From: Bacteroidales bacterium
GTDB lineage: Bacteria > Bacteroidota > Bacteroidia > Bacteroidales > UBA932
DNA: 17,192 nt
Direction: 5' to 3'
Assembly: GCA_017478685.1 (NCBI GenBank)
Contig: JAFVDC010000069.1
Location: 1-17,192 of the forward strand
In this document: piece after piece, positions 1 to 8,099 of the stretch
Layout: every line of letters begins with the position of its first letter
Numbering within the stretch: position 1 is the first letter of the stretch
Notes under the pieces: model-generated
Told to the model about the DNA's origin: nothing
Databases searched by the model: none
Seen by the model: the letters and a program-made list of their open reading frames with translations, nothing else
Program-made: the position numbers and the translations under genes

Positions 1-239
1 AAGTCCTTGAAGTGGGCATGGAACTTGGCCTCCCTGAAGACCTTGTGAAGAAAACGCCGTCGGACGGCCTCTGCGGCAAAACCGACGAAGACAACCTGGG
101 CTTCACCTATGCGGTTCTTGACAAGTACATCCGCACCGGCGTATGCGAGGACCCCGCCACCAAGGCCCTCATAGACCGCAAGCACGTGATGAACCTGTTC
201 AAACTGAAGCCCATCCCTCACTTTGAGCCGGAAGTGTAG
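1..239 (+). CDS. nadE: NH3-dependent NAD+ synthetase, C-terminal part (5' truncated by window edge)
   Basis: Only the last 79 or so codons are present. The reading frame is open from base 3 and there is no start codon here, because the gene begins upstream of the window. The visible part matches the C-terminus of ATP-dependent NAD synthetases: a 'GLPEDLVKKTPSDGL' segment, then 'GKTDEDNLGFTY', the stretch in which family members bind substrate near the active site and build the tail of the P-loop fold. The enzyme makes NAD+ from nicotinic acid adenine dinucleotide, ATP and ammonia in the cytoplasm. Whether it has a glutaminase domain cannot be seen, but the short C-terminus (ending HFEPEV) fits the ammonia-dependent type. 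The gene ends with TAG and converges on der, 22 bases away. Confidence 0.9.
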   Translation, partial: VLEVGMELGLPEDLVKKTPSDGLCGKTDEDNLGFTYAVLDKYIRTGVCEDPATKALIDRKHVMNLFKLKPIPHFEPEV

Positions 240-240
240 A

Positions 241-258
241 CTTCCGCTGACGCGGGAG
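241..258. terminator. Short hairpin between convergent nadE and der, possible weak terminator
   Basis: CTTCCGC (241-247) and GCGGGAG (252-258) pair over 7 bp with one G-T wobble and a 4-base loop TGAC. The following bases (TGATTATTT) are only moderately T-rich. The hairpin sits directly after the nadE stop codon and just before the der 3' end, where a terminator for nadE is expected, but the poor T-run makes termination strength uncertain. Confidence 0.4.
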
Positions 259-261
259 TGA

Positions 262-1569
262 TTATTTGGCGCGGGTGTAGACCTGTATAGGGCAGCCTTC
301 GAAGTCGAAGTGTTCACGGAGCTTGTTCTCCAGGAAGCGCTTGTAGGGGTCTTTCACCCACTGGGGCAGGTTGCAGAAGAAAGCAAACTGCGGGGTGCGG
401 GTGGGAAGCTGCGTCACGTACTTTATCTTGATGTACTTGCCCTTCCATGCCGGCGGCGGGTAGTTTTCGATTTCCGGCAGCATGGCATCGTTGAGGGCCG
501 ATGTAGGTATCTTTCGGCCCATATTCTCCGCAACATGCGCCGCGGCGTCCAGGACATCCAGGATGCGCTGCTTCTCAAGCACGGAGGTGAAGATGATGGG
601 GATGTCGTTGAAGGGAGCCAGGCGGGCCTTGAGGTTTTCCGTGTACTCCTTCATGGTGTTCACGCCCTTTTCAAAGAGGTCCCATTTGTTCACCACTATC
701 ACGCAGCCCTTGCGGTTTTTCTGGATTACGTTGAAGATGTTCATGTCCTGCGCCTCCATGCCAAGGTTGGCGTCTATCATGAGGATGCAGACATCCGAGT
801 GCTCAATTGTGCGCATGGCCCTCATGACGGAGTAGAACTCAAGGTCCTCGGTCACCTTTCCCCTTTTACGCATGCCGGCGGTATCCACAATCATGAATTC
901 ATGGCCGAACTTGTTGTAATAGGTGGAAATGGAGTCACGGGTGGTACCCGCCACCGGCGTAACGATGTTCCTCTCCTCCCCAAGAAGGGCGTTTGTGAGG
1001 GAACTCTTTCCAACGTTGGGGCGGCCCACGATGGCGATGTGCGGAAGGTCGGCGTGGTCGTCTTCGGCCGAATCTTCCTGAGGAAGTACACGAAGGACCT
1101 CGTCCAGAAGATCCCCGGTGCCGGAGCCGTTTGCGGCCGAAATGCTCCAGACCTCACCCAGCCCAAGACCGTAGAAGTCAAAGGCGTCGTACATCTTGTC
1201 TCCGGTATCCACCTTGTTCACGCAAAGGATGACGGGCTTTTTGCTGCGCCGGAGGATGTCGGCGATCTCACTGTCATAGTCCGTGATGCCGGTTGCGGCC
1301 TCGCACATGAAAAGTATGGCATCGGCCTCCTCTATGGCTATTGCCACCTGACGGCGGATGGCGCCCTCAAAGACGTCGTCTGAATTGCTGGTATATCCGC
1401 CGGTATCCACCACGGAGAACTCACGGCCGCACCATTCGCATTTGCCGTAATGGCGGTCACGGGTTACACCCGCGGTTTCGTCTACAATTGCCTGACGCAT
1501 CCCGACCAGGCGGTTGAAAAGCGTCGATTTTCCTACGTTCGGTCTCCCGACTATCGCTACTAATGCCAT
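262..1569 (-). CDS. der: Ribosome-assembly GTPase Der (EngA)
   Basis: This 435-residue protein has the tandem double-GTPase architecture unique to Der. G domain 1 has GRPNVGKS at residues 8-15, DTGG at 55-58 and NKVD at 118-121. G domain 2 has GRPNVGKS at 182-189, DTAG at 229-232 and NKWD at 294-297. A KH-like domain follows from about residue 350. Length and motif order are complete and normal. Der is an essential GTPase that acts in late maturation of the 50S ribosomal subunit in the cytoplasm. It is the last gene of the minus-strand group engB-prs-small membrane protein-der, 3 bases after the stop of the gene before it, so it is probably cotranscribed from the engB promoter. The ATG at 1567-1569 gives the usual Der N-terminus directly ahead of the first P-loop. 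Confidence 0.97.
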   Translation of the reverse strand: MALVAIVGRPNVGKSTLFNRLVGMRQAIVDETAGVTRDRHYGKCEWCGREFSVVDTGGYTSNSDDVFEGAIRRQVAIAIEEADAILFMCEAATGITDYDSEIADILRRSKKPVILCVNKVDTGDKMYDAFDFYGLGLGEVWSISAANGSGTGDLLDEVLRVLPQEDSAEDDHADLPHIAIVGRPNVGKSSLTNALLGEERNIVTPVAGTTRDSISTYYNKFGHEFMIVDTAGMRKRGKVTEDLEFYSVMRAMRTIEHSDVCILMIDANLGMEAQDMNIFNVIQKNRKGCVIVVNKWDLFEKGVNTMKEYTENLKARLAPFNDIPIIFTSVLEKQRILDVLDAAAHVAENMGRKIPTSALNDAMLPEIENYPPPAWKGKYIKIKYVTQLPTRTPQFAFFCNLPQWVKDPYKRFLENKLREHFDFEGCPIQVYTRAK

Positions 1570-1572
1570 AAA

Positions 1573-1839
1573 TTAATGTTTTTCAAGTGTGTAAAGCCCG
1601 CATGACTTACATGCATCCGTGTATTCGCCGCTGCAGTGCTCCGGGGTTTTGCCGCCTCTTTTCTGCGCTGCCAGCATCTCAAGTTCCTCCTGTTTGGCGC
1701 ACTTGATTCCCCTTTTTCTCATTTCCGGGTTGGTGGAAATTTCCCCGTCCGGGAAAGGACGGTGGAAGAAAAAGATGTTTACGCCAAGCAGGAGAACTGC
1801 CAGGCCCACAAAGACAAGTGCTGCCAGGAAGGTTTTCAC
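1573..1839 (-). CDS. Small single-pass membrane protein with cysteine-bearing tail
   Basis: This 88-residue protein has a hydrophobic helix at about residues 4-25, followed by a hydrophilic tail with 'HRPFPDGEIS', 'NPEMRKRGIKCAK' and four cysteines (C47, C69, C77, C80), the last two as CxxC. The FP...N..(M/L)R.RGI.C pattern resembles small membrane proteins conserved among Bacteroidales that have no assigned function. The layout of one helix plus a Cys tail also recalls NqrM-type proteins, but the spacing differs and I do not assign that role. The start is GTG at 1837-1839, since no ATG fits in frame. It lies two bases after the prs stop, and der begins three bases after its own stop, so it is embedded in the engB-prs-der operon. 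Function unknown; the reading frame is real on grounds of context and composition. Confidence 0.75.
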   Translation of the reverse strand: MKTFLAALVFVGLAVLLLGVNIFFFHRPFPDGEISTNPEMRKRGIKCAKQEELEMLAAQKRGGKTPEHCSGEYTDACKSCGLYTLEKH

Positions 1840-1841
1840 TT

Positions 1842-2837
1842 TTACAGGGGGAATTCGGAGGAAATGGGCTGATAATTATATACGCGGAGTATCATCCTGG
1901 CGAAAGTTTCGGCCAGTGACACTACCCTGAACTTGCCCTGAAGGTGCTCCTGCGCGGGATCCAGGGGAATTGTATCCGTTACGTAAACCTCAGTGAGGGC
2001 GCTCTTATCTATTCTTTCATAGGCCGGGCCGGAAAGCACGGGATGCGTTGCAAAGGCGCGAACGCTGTTGGCTCCGCGCTTCAGGAGCTCGTTGGCGGCC
2101 TCCGTAAGGGTGCCGGCGGTATCGATGATGTCGTCTATGATAACTATGTCCCGGCCTTCAACTTCTCCGATGGGCTGGATGCGCTCCACCACGTTTGCCT
2201 TTGCGCGGGTTTTGTGGCAGATGACAACAGGCGTATGGAGGTATTTTGCATAGGAGTGGACCCTCTTGGCGCCGCCCATGTCAGGGGCTGCAAGAGTGAG
2301 GGTGTCCTTGTACTTGCGCTGGAGTTTCTTGAGGATGTCAAGGAAGTCGTAGCTGGCGTAGAGGTGATTCACGGGCATGTCAAAGAAGCCCTGGATCTGG
2401 TCTGCGTGGAGGTCGCAGGTCATGACGGCGTCTGCTCCGGCCACCTTGAGCATGTTTGCCACAAGCTTTGCGCCGATGGATGTGCGGGGCTTGTCCTTGC
2501 GGTCCTGGCGCGCCCATCCATAATAAGGGATTACGGCAATAACTCTGTCGGCGGATGCCCTCTTGGCGGCGTCTATGGAAAGAAGCAGTTCCATGAGGTT
2601 GTCCGAGGACGGGAACGTGGACTGGATGATGAAACACGTGGCTCCGCGCACACTCTCCTGGAAATACGGCTGGAATTCGCCGTCACTGAAACGGGCAGTC
2701 TCCAGAGGGCCCAGGGCAACCTCCGGATCTTCGGGAGATTTCATGCGATTCATCGCATCAACTACTTTCTCGGCGAAATACCGGGAAGCATCACAGGTAA
2801 ATAGCGCCAGACGGTGCTCGTGAATGTTACTTATCAT
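1842..2837 (-). CDS. prs: Ribose-phosphate pyrophosphokinase (PRPP synthetase)
   Basis: The product is 331 residues from the ATG at 2835-2837. It transfers pyrophosphate from ATP to ribose 5-phosphate to make PRPP, the precursor of nucleotides, NAD, histidine and tryptophan. Visible signatures are the FSDGE segment near residue 50, YYGWARQDRK near 105, DLHADQIQG at 142-150, the flexible-loop segment CHKTRAKANVV at 207-217, and the PRPP-binding loop IVIIDDIIDTAGTL at 231-244. This SRAKANVV-like loop and the ending SISS/PISS..FPL are typical of Bacteroidota Prs. It is slightly longer than the usual 310-315 residues, mainly near residues 32-46. The frame is open a further 32 codons upstream, but that extension lies inside engB. 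The ATG forms an ATGA overlap with the engB stop, indicating translational coupling. Confidence 0.95.
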   Translation of the reverse strand: MISNIHEHRLALFTCDASRYFAEKVVDAMNRMKSPEDPEVALGPLETARFSDGEFQPYFQESVRGATCFIIQSTFPSSDNLMELLLSIDAAKRASADRVIAVIPYYGWARQDRKDKPRTSIGAKLVANMLKVAGADAVMTCDLHADQIQGFFDMPVNHLYASYDFLDILKKLQRKYKDTLTLAAPDMGGAKRVHSYAKYLHTPVVICHKTRAKANVVERIQPIGEVEGRDIVIIDDIIDTAGTLTEAANELLKRGANSVRAFATHPVLSGPAYERIDKSALTEVYVTDTIPLDPAQEHLQGKFRVVSLAETFARMILRVYNYQPISSEFPL

Positions 2838-3430
2838 AGTGTTTTCAGAATAGAGCCTATGTAACCAAGGATTTCTTCCTTGCCGGTACCATTTGCCGAA
2901 GAGCTCACAAAGCACGGCGGAAGTTCCTCCCACTCTTCCAGAAGGCGTCCTTTGTCCTTGAGGATTTGGGCGCTGAGGGCCTCCGGGCCAAGTTTATCGG
3001 CCTTTGTAAAAATGATGCCGAAGGGAATCCCCTTCTCTCCTAGCTCACGGATGAACCGGAGGTCCACCTCCTGGAGGTCATGCCTGCAATCGATGAGGAC
3101 CATGAGCATGACAAGCTCCATGGAGTTGTTGATGTAGTCCCAGATTATGTGCCGAAGTTTTGCGCGTTCCTTGTCAGGGAGCTTGGCATAGCCGTAACCG
3201 GGGAGGTCCACAAGATACCAGTTGTCATTGATGAGGAAGTGGTTGACAAGCTGGGTTTTGCCGGGAGTCTGGGATGTCTTTGCAAGCTTTGAGTTACCCG
3301 TAAGCATGTTGATGAGGGAACTCTTGCCCACATTTGAGCGGCCGATGAATGCGAATTCCGGCGCCTTGAGGGCAGGCTTGCCGCCCACCTTTGTGCTGCT
3401 TCCGGAAAACTCTGCCTTTGTGATTTTCAT
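2834..3430 (-). CDS. engB: Ribosome biogenesis GTPase EngB (YihA/YsxC)
   Basis: A single-domain TRAFAC GTPase of 198 residues, the normal EngB length. The G1 loop is GRSNVGKSS (30-38), the switch I region contains TPGKTQ (55-60), and G3 is DLPGYGYAKLP (from residue 75), the EngB hallmark. G4 is TKAD (142-145) and the G5-like SSSAN is at 176-180. EngB helps late assembly of the 50S subunit and is usually essential. It is the first gene of the minus-strand operon; its TGA stop overlaps the prs ATG. A TAnnTTTG promoter element sits 22 bases upstream of the ATG, and the gene is divergent from tadA. Finding it in one operon with Der, a second 50S-assembly GTPase, suggests a shared supply of ribosome assembly factors. 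Confidence 0.96.
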   Translation of the reverse strand: MKITKAEFSGSSTKVGGKPALKAPEFAFIGRSNVGKSSLINMLTGNSKLAKTSQTPGKTQLVNHFLINDNWYLVDLPGYGYAKLPDKERAKLRHIIWDYINNSMELVMLMVLIDCRHDLQEVDLRFIRELGEKGIPFGIIFTKADKLGPEALSAQILKDKGRLLEEWEELPPCFVSSSANGTGKEEILGYIGSILKTL

Positions 3431-3451
3431 AGCCCTCTTTTAAAAGACACA

Positions 3452-3459
3452 CAAAGATA
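3452..3459 (-). promoter_or_regulatory. -7 promoter element for the engB-prs-der operon
   Basis: On the minus strand these bases read TATCTTTG, an exact match to the Bacteroidota primary sigma -7 consensus TAnnTTTG. Transcription would start about 5-8 bases downstream, leaving a leader of roughly 15 bases before the engB ATG at 3430. No clear TTTG -33 element is seen at the expected spacing, where the sequence is T-rich. Confidence 0.65.
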
Positions 3460-3484
3460 CAAATAATATTTTGCGAAAAAAAGC

Positions 3485-3492
3485 TAACTTTG
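3485..3492 (+). promoter_or_regulatory. -7 promoter element for tadA, implying a leaderless mRNA
   Basis: TAACTTTG matches the Bacteroidota -7 consensus TAnnTTTG exactly. Its last base is 5 bases upstream of the A of the tadA ATG (3497), so the expected transcription start falls on or next to the start codon. No good -33 motif at 17-23 bases was found; a TTTTG lies at 3469-3473, which is too close. It is back to back with the engB promoter. Confidence 0.55.
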
Positions 3493-3496
3493 CCTT

Positions 3497-3931
3497 ATGG
3501 AGCAAGAAGAAAAATTCATGAGAGAGGCTTTGCGTGAAGCCCGCGCCGCACTTGAAGACGGCGAAATCCCAATTGGAGCCGTTGTGGTGTGGAAAGGGCG
3601 GATTATCGGCCGGGGCCATAACGAGACCGAAAAACTCCGTGACACCACGGCCCACGCAGAGATGATAGCCATTACCGCCGCCAGCCAGGCCATTGGAGGC
3701 AAATACCTCACAGACTGCACATTATACGTTACGGTAGAGCCCTGCCCCATGTGCGCCGGCGCCCGTGCCTGGTCCCAGGTTGGCAAAATTGTCTACGGCG
3801 CCCCGGACCCCCGCCGCGGCTACTCCCTGTTCCAGCCTTCCCTGCTCCATCCCAAAACTGAAGTCACCGGCGGCATCCTTCAGGAAGAATGCTCCGCGCT
3901 CATGGTGGAATTTTTCAAAAGCAAAAGATAA
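3497..3931 (+). CDS. tadA: tRNA-specific adenosine deaminase (A34 to I)
   Basis: A 144-residue zinc-dependent cytidine-deaminase-fold enzyme. The zinc ligand and catalytic motif HAE is at residues 53-55 and the PCPMC motif at 82-86, followed by AGA, all as in TadA. The GEIPIGAVVV strand near residues 22-31 and the N-terminal 'FMREALREA' helix are also diagnostic. The enzyme converts the wobble adenosine of tRNA-Arg(ACG) to inosine in the cytoplasm. The start at 3497 gives the usual few residues ahead of the FM pair; an internal Met at residue 8 would give a protein shorter than normal. The TAA stop shares one base with the next ATG (TAATG at 3929-3933), so the DJ-1-family gene downstream is probably translated from the same mRNA. 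Confidence 0.95.
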   Translation: MEQEEKFMREALREARAALEDGEIPIGAVVVWKGRIIGRGHNETEKLRDTTAHAEMIAITAASQAIGGKYLTDCTLYVTVEPCPMCAGARAWSQVGKIVYGAPDPRRGYSLFQPSLLHPKTEVTGGILQEECSALMVEFFKSKR

Positions 3932-4500
3932 TGAAAGGCATACACATTTTTCTCTCCGACGGCTTCGAGGACATGGAAGCCCTGGCAACCCGGGACATTC
4001 TTCTCCGTGGCGGAGTTCCTGTAGTAACCGTCTCGATCTCTGACGACTATCTTGTGGAAAGTTCCCATGGCCTGCAGGTTACCGCAGACACCTCCTGGCG
4101 GGACCTTGAAGTGATGGAACCCGGCACGGATTCCTCAGACGTAATGATTTTCCCCGGCGGCATGCCCGGATCACGCAACCTTGCAGAGCACAAGGAACTC
4201 ATGGAGATCCTCCAGGACCACTGGAGCCGCGGAGGCACCGTTGCTGCCATCTGCGCCGCTCCCGGCCTTGTGGTGTCACAGCTTCCCGGCCTTTCCGGCC
4301 GAAAATTCACATGCTTCGACGACTTTGAGGATGCCCTTATAAAGGCCGGCGCCGTTTACACCCCCGAAGGCACCGTTACCGACGGCAATCTCATCACCGG
4401 CCGCGGAGCCGGCTGGGCCGTTGAATTCGGCCTTGCCATCCTGAGTTATCTGAAGGGCCCCGAAGCCGCCGCCAAAGTGAAGGCCGGGCTTATGCTCTAA
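3931..4500 (+). CDS. DJ-1/PfpI family protein (ThiJ/YajL-like)
   Basis: The product is 189 residues from the ATG at 3931 that overlaps the tadA stop by one base. It carries the DJ-1 signature: the acidic residue in DGFEDMEA (E16, equivalent to DJ-1 E18), the nucleophile-elbow cysteine in AAICAAP (C108, equivalent to DJ-1 C106), and IFPGGMPG at about 73-80. Members include human DJ-1 and bacterial YajL and Hsp31 relatives, with reported roles in oxidative stress, glyoxalase-like activity and chaperoning. The exact substrate cannot be read from sequence. There is no signal peptide, so it is cytoplasmic. An in-frame upstream Met at 3889 lies within tadA and is rejected. The TAA stop overlaps the stop of the convergent metallopeptidase gene. 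Confidence 0.9.
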   Translation: MKGIHIFLSDGFEDMEALATRDILLRGGVPVVTVSISDDYLVESSHGLQVTADTSWRDLEVMEPGTDSSDVMIFPGGMPGSRNLAEHKELMEILQDHWSRGGTVAAICAAPGLVVSQLPGLSGRKFTCFDDFEDALIKAGAVYTPEGTVTDGNLITGRGAGWAVEFGLAILSYLKGPEAAAKVKAGLML

Positions 4501-5174
4501 TTCCGCCTGTTTGCTACAGAAATGTAATACAGCAGCGTTGCAAGGGATCCAAGCGCTGCAATGACGTAGGTGTAGGCCGCCCATTTGAGGGCATCGGCCG
4601 CCATGGGCTTGGTTTCATAGCTCACTATGCCGGCGCCTTCAAGCCACTGCACGGCACGGGCGCTGGCGTTGATTTCTACGGGCAGCGTCACAAAGCTGAA
4701 CAGCGTTGAAAGGGCAAAGAGGCCAATCCCGAACCAAAGCAGTTGCGGGAAGATATTGATAAGCAGCACCCCCGCCAGAAGCACCCATGACACAATATTG
4801 TTGGAAAAGGACACCACCGGAACCAGGGCCGAACGCATGCGCAGCCAGGCATATCCGGTAGCGTGCTGCACCACATGGCCGCACTCATGGGCTGCAACTG
4901 CCGCCGCGGCAACTGACCTTCCGTAGTAGACATCCTTGCTGAGATTCACCGTACGGGTTGTGGGGTCATAATGGTCTGTGAGTTTTCCGTCAATGGACAC
5001 AATGGAAACGTCACGGATTCCGTGCGCGGCCAGCATGCGGGATGCTACTTCGGCACCGGATATGGAGAGGGGAACTTCCGAGTATTTTGCAAAGCGGCGC
5101 TGGAGCATACCCTGGATGAGCATGCTTGCAACCATCACCGCTATCATGATAATCCAAATGGCTGTAGTTGACAT
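4497..5174 (-). CDS. Membrane-bound neutral zinc metallopeptidase (YugP-like, Zn_peptidase_2)
   Basis: A 225-residue integral membrane protein starting at the ATG at 5172-5174. It has an N-terminal membrane helix (about residues 5-24), a cytosolic segment with the zinc motif HECGH (96-100) followed by VVQHATGYAW, and two or three further hydrophobic helices (about 120-162 and 198-219). The glutamate in LPVEINASARA (E167) is the likely third zinc ligand, as LPVEFDAS is in YugP relatives. This matches the PF04298 family of putative membrane zinc peptidases; substrates are unknown. The frame is open 18 codons further upstream, but the candidate -7 element at 5228-5235 and the onset of the hydrophobic helix favour the shorter start. 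It converges on the DJ-1 gene with overlapping stops and is divergent from alr. Confidence 0.88.
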   Translation of the reverse strand: MSTTAIWIIMIAVMVASMLIQGMLQRRFAKYSEVPLSISGAEVASRMLAAHGIRDVSIVSIDGKLTDHYDPTTRTVNLSKDVYYGRSVAAAAVAAHECGHVVQHATGYAWLRMRSALVPVVSFSNNIVSWVLLAGVLLINIFPQLLWFGIGLFALSTLFSFVTLPVEINASARAVQWLEGAGIVSYETKPMAADALKWAAYTYVIAALGSLATLLYYISVANRRN

Positions 5175-5227
5175 AGTACTTAGTTTTTGAACCGGACAAA
5201 CCACTGCAAACGCAGGGCCATCAGCCA

Positions 5228-5235
5228 CAAATTTA
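5228..5235 (-). promoter_or_regulatory. -7 promoter element for the zinc metallopeptidase gene
   Basis: The minus strand reads TAAATTTG, an exact TAnnTTTG match. The predicted start near 5222 gives a leader of about 48 bases to the ATG at 5174. No convincing -33 element is visible. It stands back to back with the alr promoter, with 32 bases between the two -7 elements. Confidence 0.5.
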
Positions 5236-5267
5236 CATTTTTATGCCGAAATGTCACAGGGAAATGT

Positions 5268-5275
5268 TATTTTTG
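5268..5275 (+). promoter_or_regulatory. -7 promoter element for alr
   Basis: TATTTTTG matches TAnnTTTG exactly. Expected transcription start is about 5280-5283, giving a leader of 11-14 bases before the ATG at 5294. Because this element lies inside the open frame that extends upstream to 5243, it supports the shorter alr start. Confidence 0.55.
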
Positions 5276-5293
5276 CACTGCAAAACGGACAAT

Positions 5294-6400
<1,107 letters not shown>

Positions 6401-6433
6401 CCTCCACCCTGACGGCATTACAATAGAGGGGGC

Positions 6434-6472
6434 AAAAAAGGGGGAGGAACTACTCCAGTTTCTCCCCTTTTT
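6434..6472. terminator. Bidirectional intrinsic terminator between convergent alr and rng
   Basis: GGGGAG (6441-6446) pairs with CTCCCC (6462-6467), extended by a G-T pair and by the A-run 6434-6439 against the T-run 6468-6472. On the plus strand the hairpin ends in TTTTT; on the minus strand it ends in TTTTTT, so it can terminate both genes. The stem includes the last codons and the stop of rng (6450-6452). Confidence 0.8.
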
Positions 6473-8018
6473 CATTGAACAATTCATTTTGCAGTACTGA
6501 ATAGTCCGTAACTTCCTCCAGTTCCAGTTTTACCTTGTAGCGCTTGCGCCACTTGGTGAGATATGAACTGAACAGTCCCCTCTTGAGATAGGCCCCAAGG
6601 ATGGGGCTGGTCTTCAGCGTAATGGACCTGACTCCTTTTTCTATGACGTAGAAGGCAATCTTTCTTTCAATTTCCTCATCAATCACGGCGCTGGAGTGAA
6701 TCTTGCCGGTGCCGTGGCACACGGGACACTGCTCTGCGGTGTTGATTTCCGTCACGGGCCTTATCCGCTGCCGGGTTATCTGCATAAGCCCGAACTTTGT
6801 GAGCGGGAGCACGTTGTGCTTGGCCCTGTCATCTTCCATAAGCTCCTGCATGTATTTGTGGAGGGCGTTCTTGTGATCCTGGGATTCCATGTCTATGAAG
6901 TCCACAATCACTATTCCTCCCATATCGCGGAGCCTTAACTGGCGCGCTATTTCCTCTGCGGCTATCTTGTTTACCTCGAAGGAGTTTTCCTCCTGGTCCG
7001 AGGTTTTGGTGCGGATTCCGCTGTTGACGTCTATGACGTTAAGCGCCTCTGTGGTTTCAATTACCAGGTATGCGCCCTGTCTCATGGGTACCACCTTCCC
7101 GAAGGAGCCCTTGATTTGCCTTGTGACCTCGAAGTGGTCAAAGATGGGCTGCTTGCCTTCGTAGAGGTGAACTATCTTTTCCTGCTCCGGGGATATCAGC
7201 GAAACGTATTTGCGGGTTTCTTCGGCCACATGTTCGTCGTTGATCCAGATATTGGAGAACGAGTCGCTCAGAAGGTCCCGGAGGACCGTTGTGGTTTTGC
7301 TGTATTCCGTAAATAGGAGCTGGACGGTTTTGGACGCGGCAATCTCCTTCCAGGAACTTTCCCATTTCTCTATGAGGGCCTCAGTCTCGCCGACAAGCGT
7401 GGCTGCGTTTTTGCCCTCTGCGGCGGTGCGGATGATTGCACCGTAGTTTTTGGGGAGAATGCTCCCGACCAGTGTCTCAAGTCTACGTTTCTCTTCCTTC
7501 GAGGCAATCTTCTGGGAGATTGACACCTTTGAAGCGAAGGGGAGAAGTACTATGTTTCTTCCTGCCAATGAAATTTCCGCGGTAAGCCGAGACCCTTTTG
7601 TGGATATTGGTTCCTTGACAATCTGGGCGATTATCATCTGCCCCGGCCTGAGGTATTCCTCTATTCGGCCTTCCTTGGGGAGAGGATCTCCAGTCTTGAT
7701 TCCGGAGTACAGGTCCTTGAGATTGGTGTTCTGGTTGGATTCCCGTACAAACTGGTCAAAGGCGTGGAAATAAAGCCCAAGGTCCAGGTAATGGATGAAG
7801 GCTTCTTTTTTGTCGCCGATATCCACGAAGGCAGCGTTGAGGTTGGGGAGGATTTTCTTCACCTTCCCAAGGTGAACGTCTCCAACCGTAAACTTGTTCC
7901 CAACGCTGGACTCGGTTGAGTACTCTATCAGCCGGTGATTCTCCATCAGGGCGATATGTACATCCGTTGACGCGACGTCAACAATCAAATCCTTGTCCGG
8001 TTTGGTTTGACCTTCCAT
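6450..8018 (-). CDS. rng: Ribonuclease G (RNase E/G family)
   Basis: This 522-residue endoribonuclease has the RNase E/G catalytic core without the long RNase E scaffold tail. An S1-like domain spans about residues 37-150 (VGDVHLGKVKKILPNLNAAF, then FVDIGDKKEAFIH). The metal-binding acidic residues lie in NVIDVNSG (D330) and IVDFIDM (D373). The zinc-link motif is CPVCHGTGK (from residue 431), the cysteines that tie subunits together in the family. It matures rRNA and initiates mRNA decay, cutting single-stranded AU-rich sites from 5'-monophosphate ends. It lies downstream of the HU-family gene and the 29-aa peptide gene on the same strand, about 70 bases after the peptide stop, behind a hairpin that could attenuate it. 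Its C-terminal codons form part of the terminator shared with alr. Confidence 0.94.
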   Translation of the reverse strand: MEGQTKPDKDLIVDVASTDVHIALMENHRLIEYSTESSVGNKFTVGDVHLGKVKKILPNLNAAFVDIGDKKEAFIHYLDLGLYFHAFDQFVRESNQNTNLKDLYSGIKTGDPLPKEGRIEEYLRPGQMIIAQIVKEPISTKGSRLTAEISLAGRNIVLLPFASKVSISQKIASKEEKRRLETLVGSILPKNYGAIIRTAAEGKNAATLVGETEALIEKWESSWKEIAASKTVQLLFTEYSKTTTVLRDLLSDSFSNIWINDEHVAEETRKYVSLISPEQEKIVHLYEGKQPIFDHFEVTRQIKGSFGKVVPMRQGAYLVIETTEALNVIDVNSGIRTKTSDQEENSFEVNKIAAEEIARQLRLRDMGGIVIVDFIDMESQDHKNALHKYMQELMEDDRAKHNVLPLTKFGLMQITRQRIRPVTEINTAEQCPVCHGTGKIHSSAVIDEEIERKIAFYVIEKGVRSITLKTSPILGAYLKRGLFSSYLTKWRKRYKVKLELEEVTDYSVLQNELFNEKGEKLE

Positions 8019-8042
8019 TTGGAAATTACTATGGTTTAAAAC

Positions 8043-8073
8043 AAGGGCCCGCGAATCACTCCGTTAGGCCCTT
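8043..8073 (-). terminator. Hairpin between the 29-aa peptide gene and rng (attenuator or weak terminator)
   Basis: AAGGGCC and GGCCCTT pair perfectly over 7 bp around a 17-base loop (plus-strand arms 8043-8049 and 8067-8073). On the minus-strand transcript it is followed by GTTTTAAA, a short U-run. It lies in the leader of rng, so it could end the HU-peptide transcript partially, set a processed end, or regulate rng. Confidence 0.5.
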
Positions 8074-8081
8074 TACTTTGA

Positions 8082-8099
8082 AAGAAGTAATTACTTCTT
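8082..8099. repeat. 18-bp perfect palindrome over the stop codon of the 29-aa peptide gene
   Basis: AAGAAGTAA is followed directly by its reverse complement TTACTTCTT. The right half contains the final Lys codons and stop of the peptide gene. The left half can also pair with TTACTT at 8073-8078 in an alternative small hairpin, so two structures compete just upstream of the 8043-8073 hairpin. Confidence 0.7.

Noticed and set aside
310..1383. Long open frame (357 codons) on the plus strand opposite der
   Set aside because: It is an antisense shadow of a strongly conserved GTPase gene. Its translation has no recognisable domain and it lacks its own promoter; GC-rich codon use keeps stops rare on the opposite strand.
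2838..2933. 32-codon N-terminal extension of prs
   Set aside because: It lies within engB, has no similarity to Prs proteins, and the ATG at 2835-2837 gives the normal N-terminus and an ATGA overlap.
5243..5293. Upstream start for alr at 5243
   Set aside because: The -7 element at 5268-5275 lies inside this stretch, so a transcript from it could not carry the upstream start.
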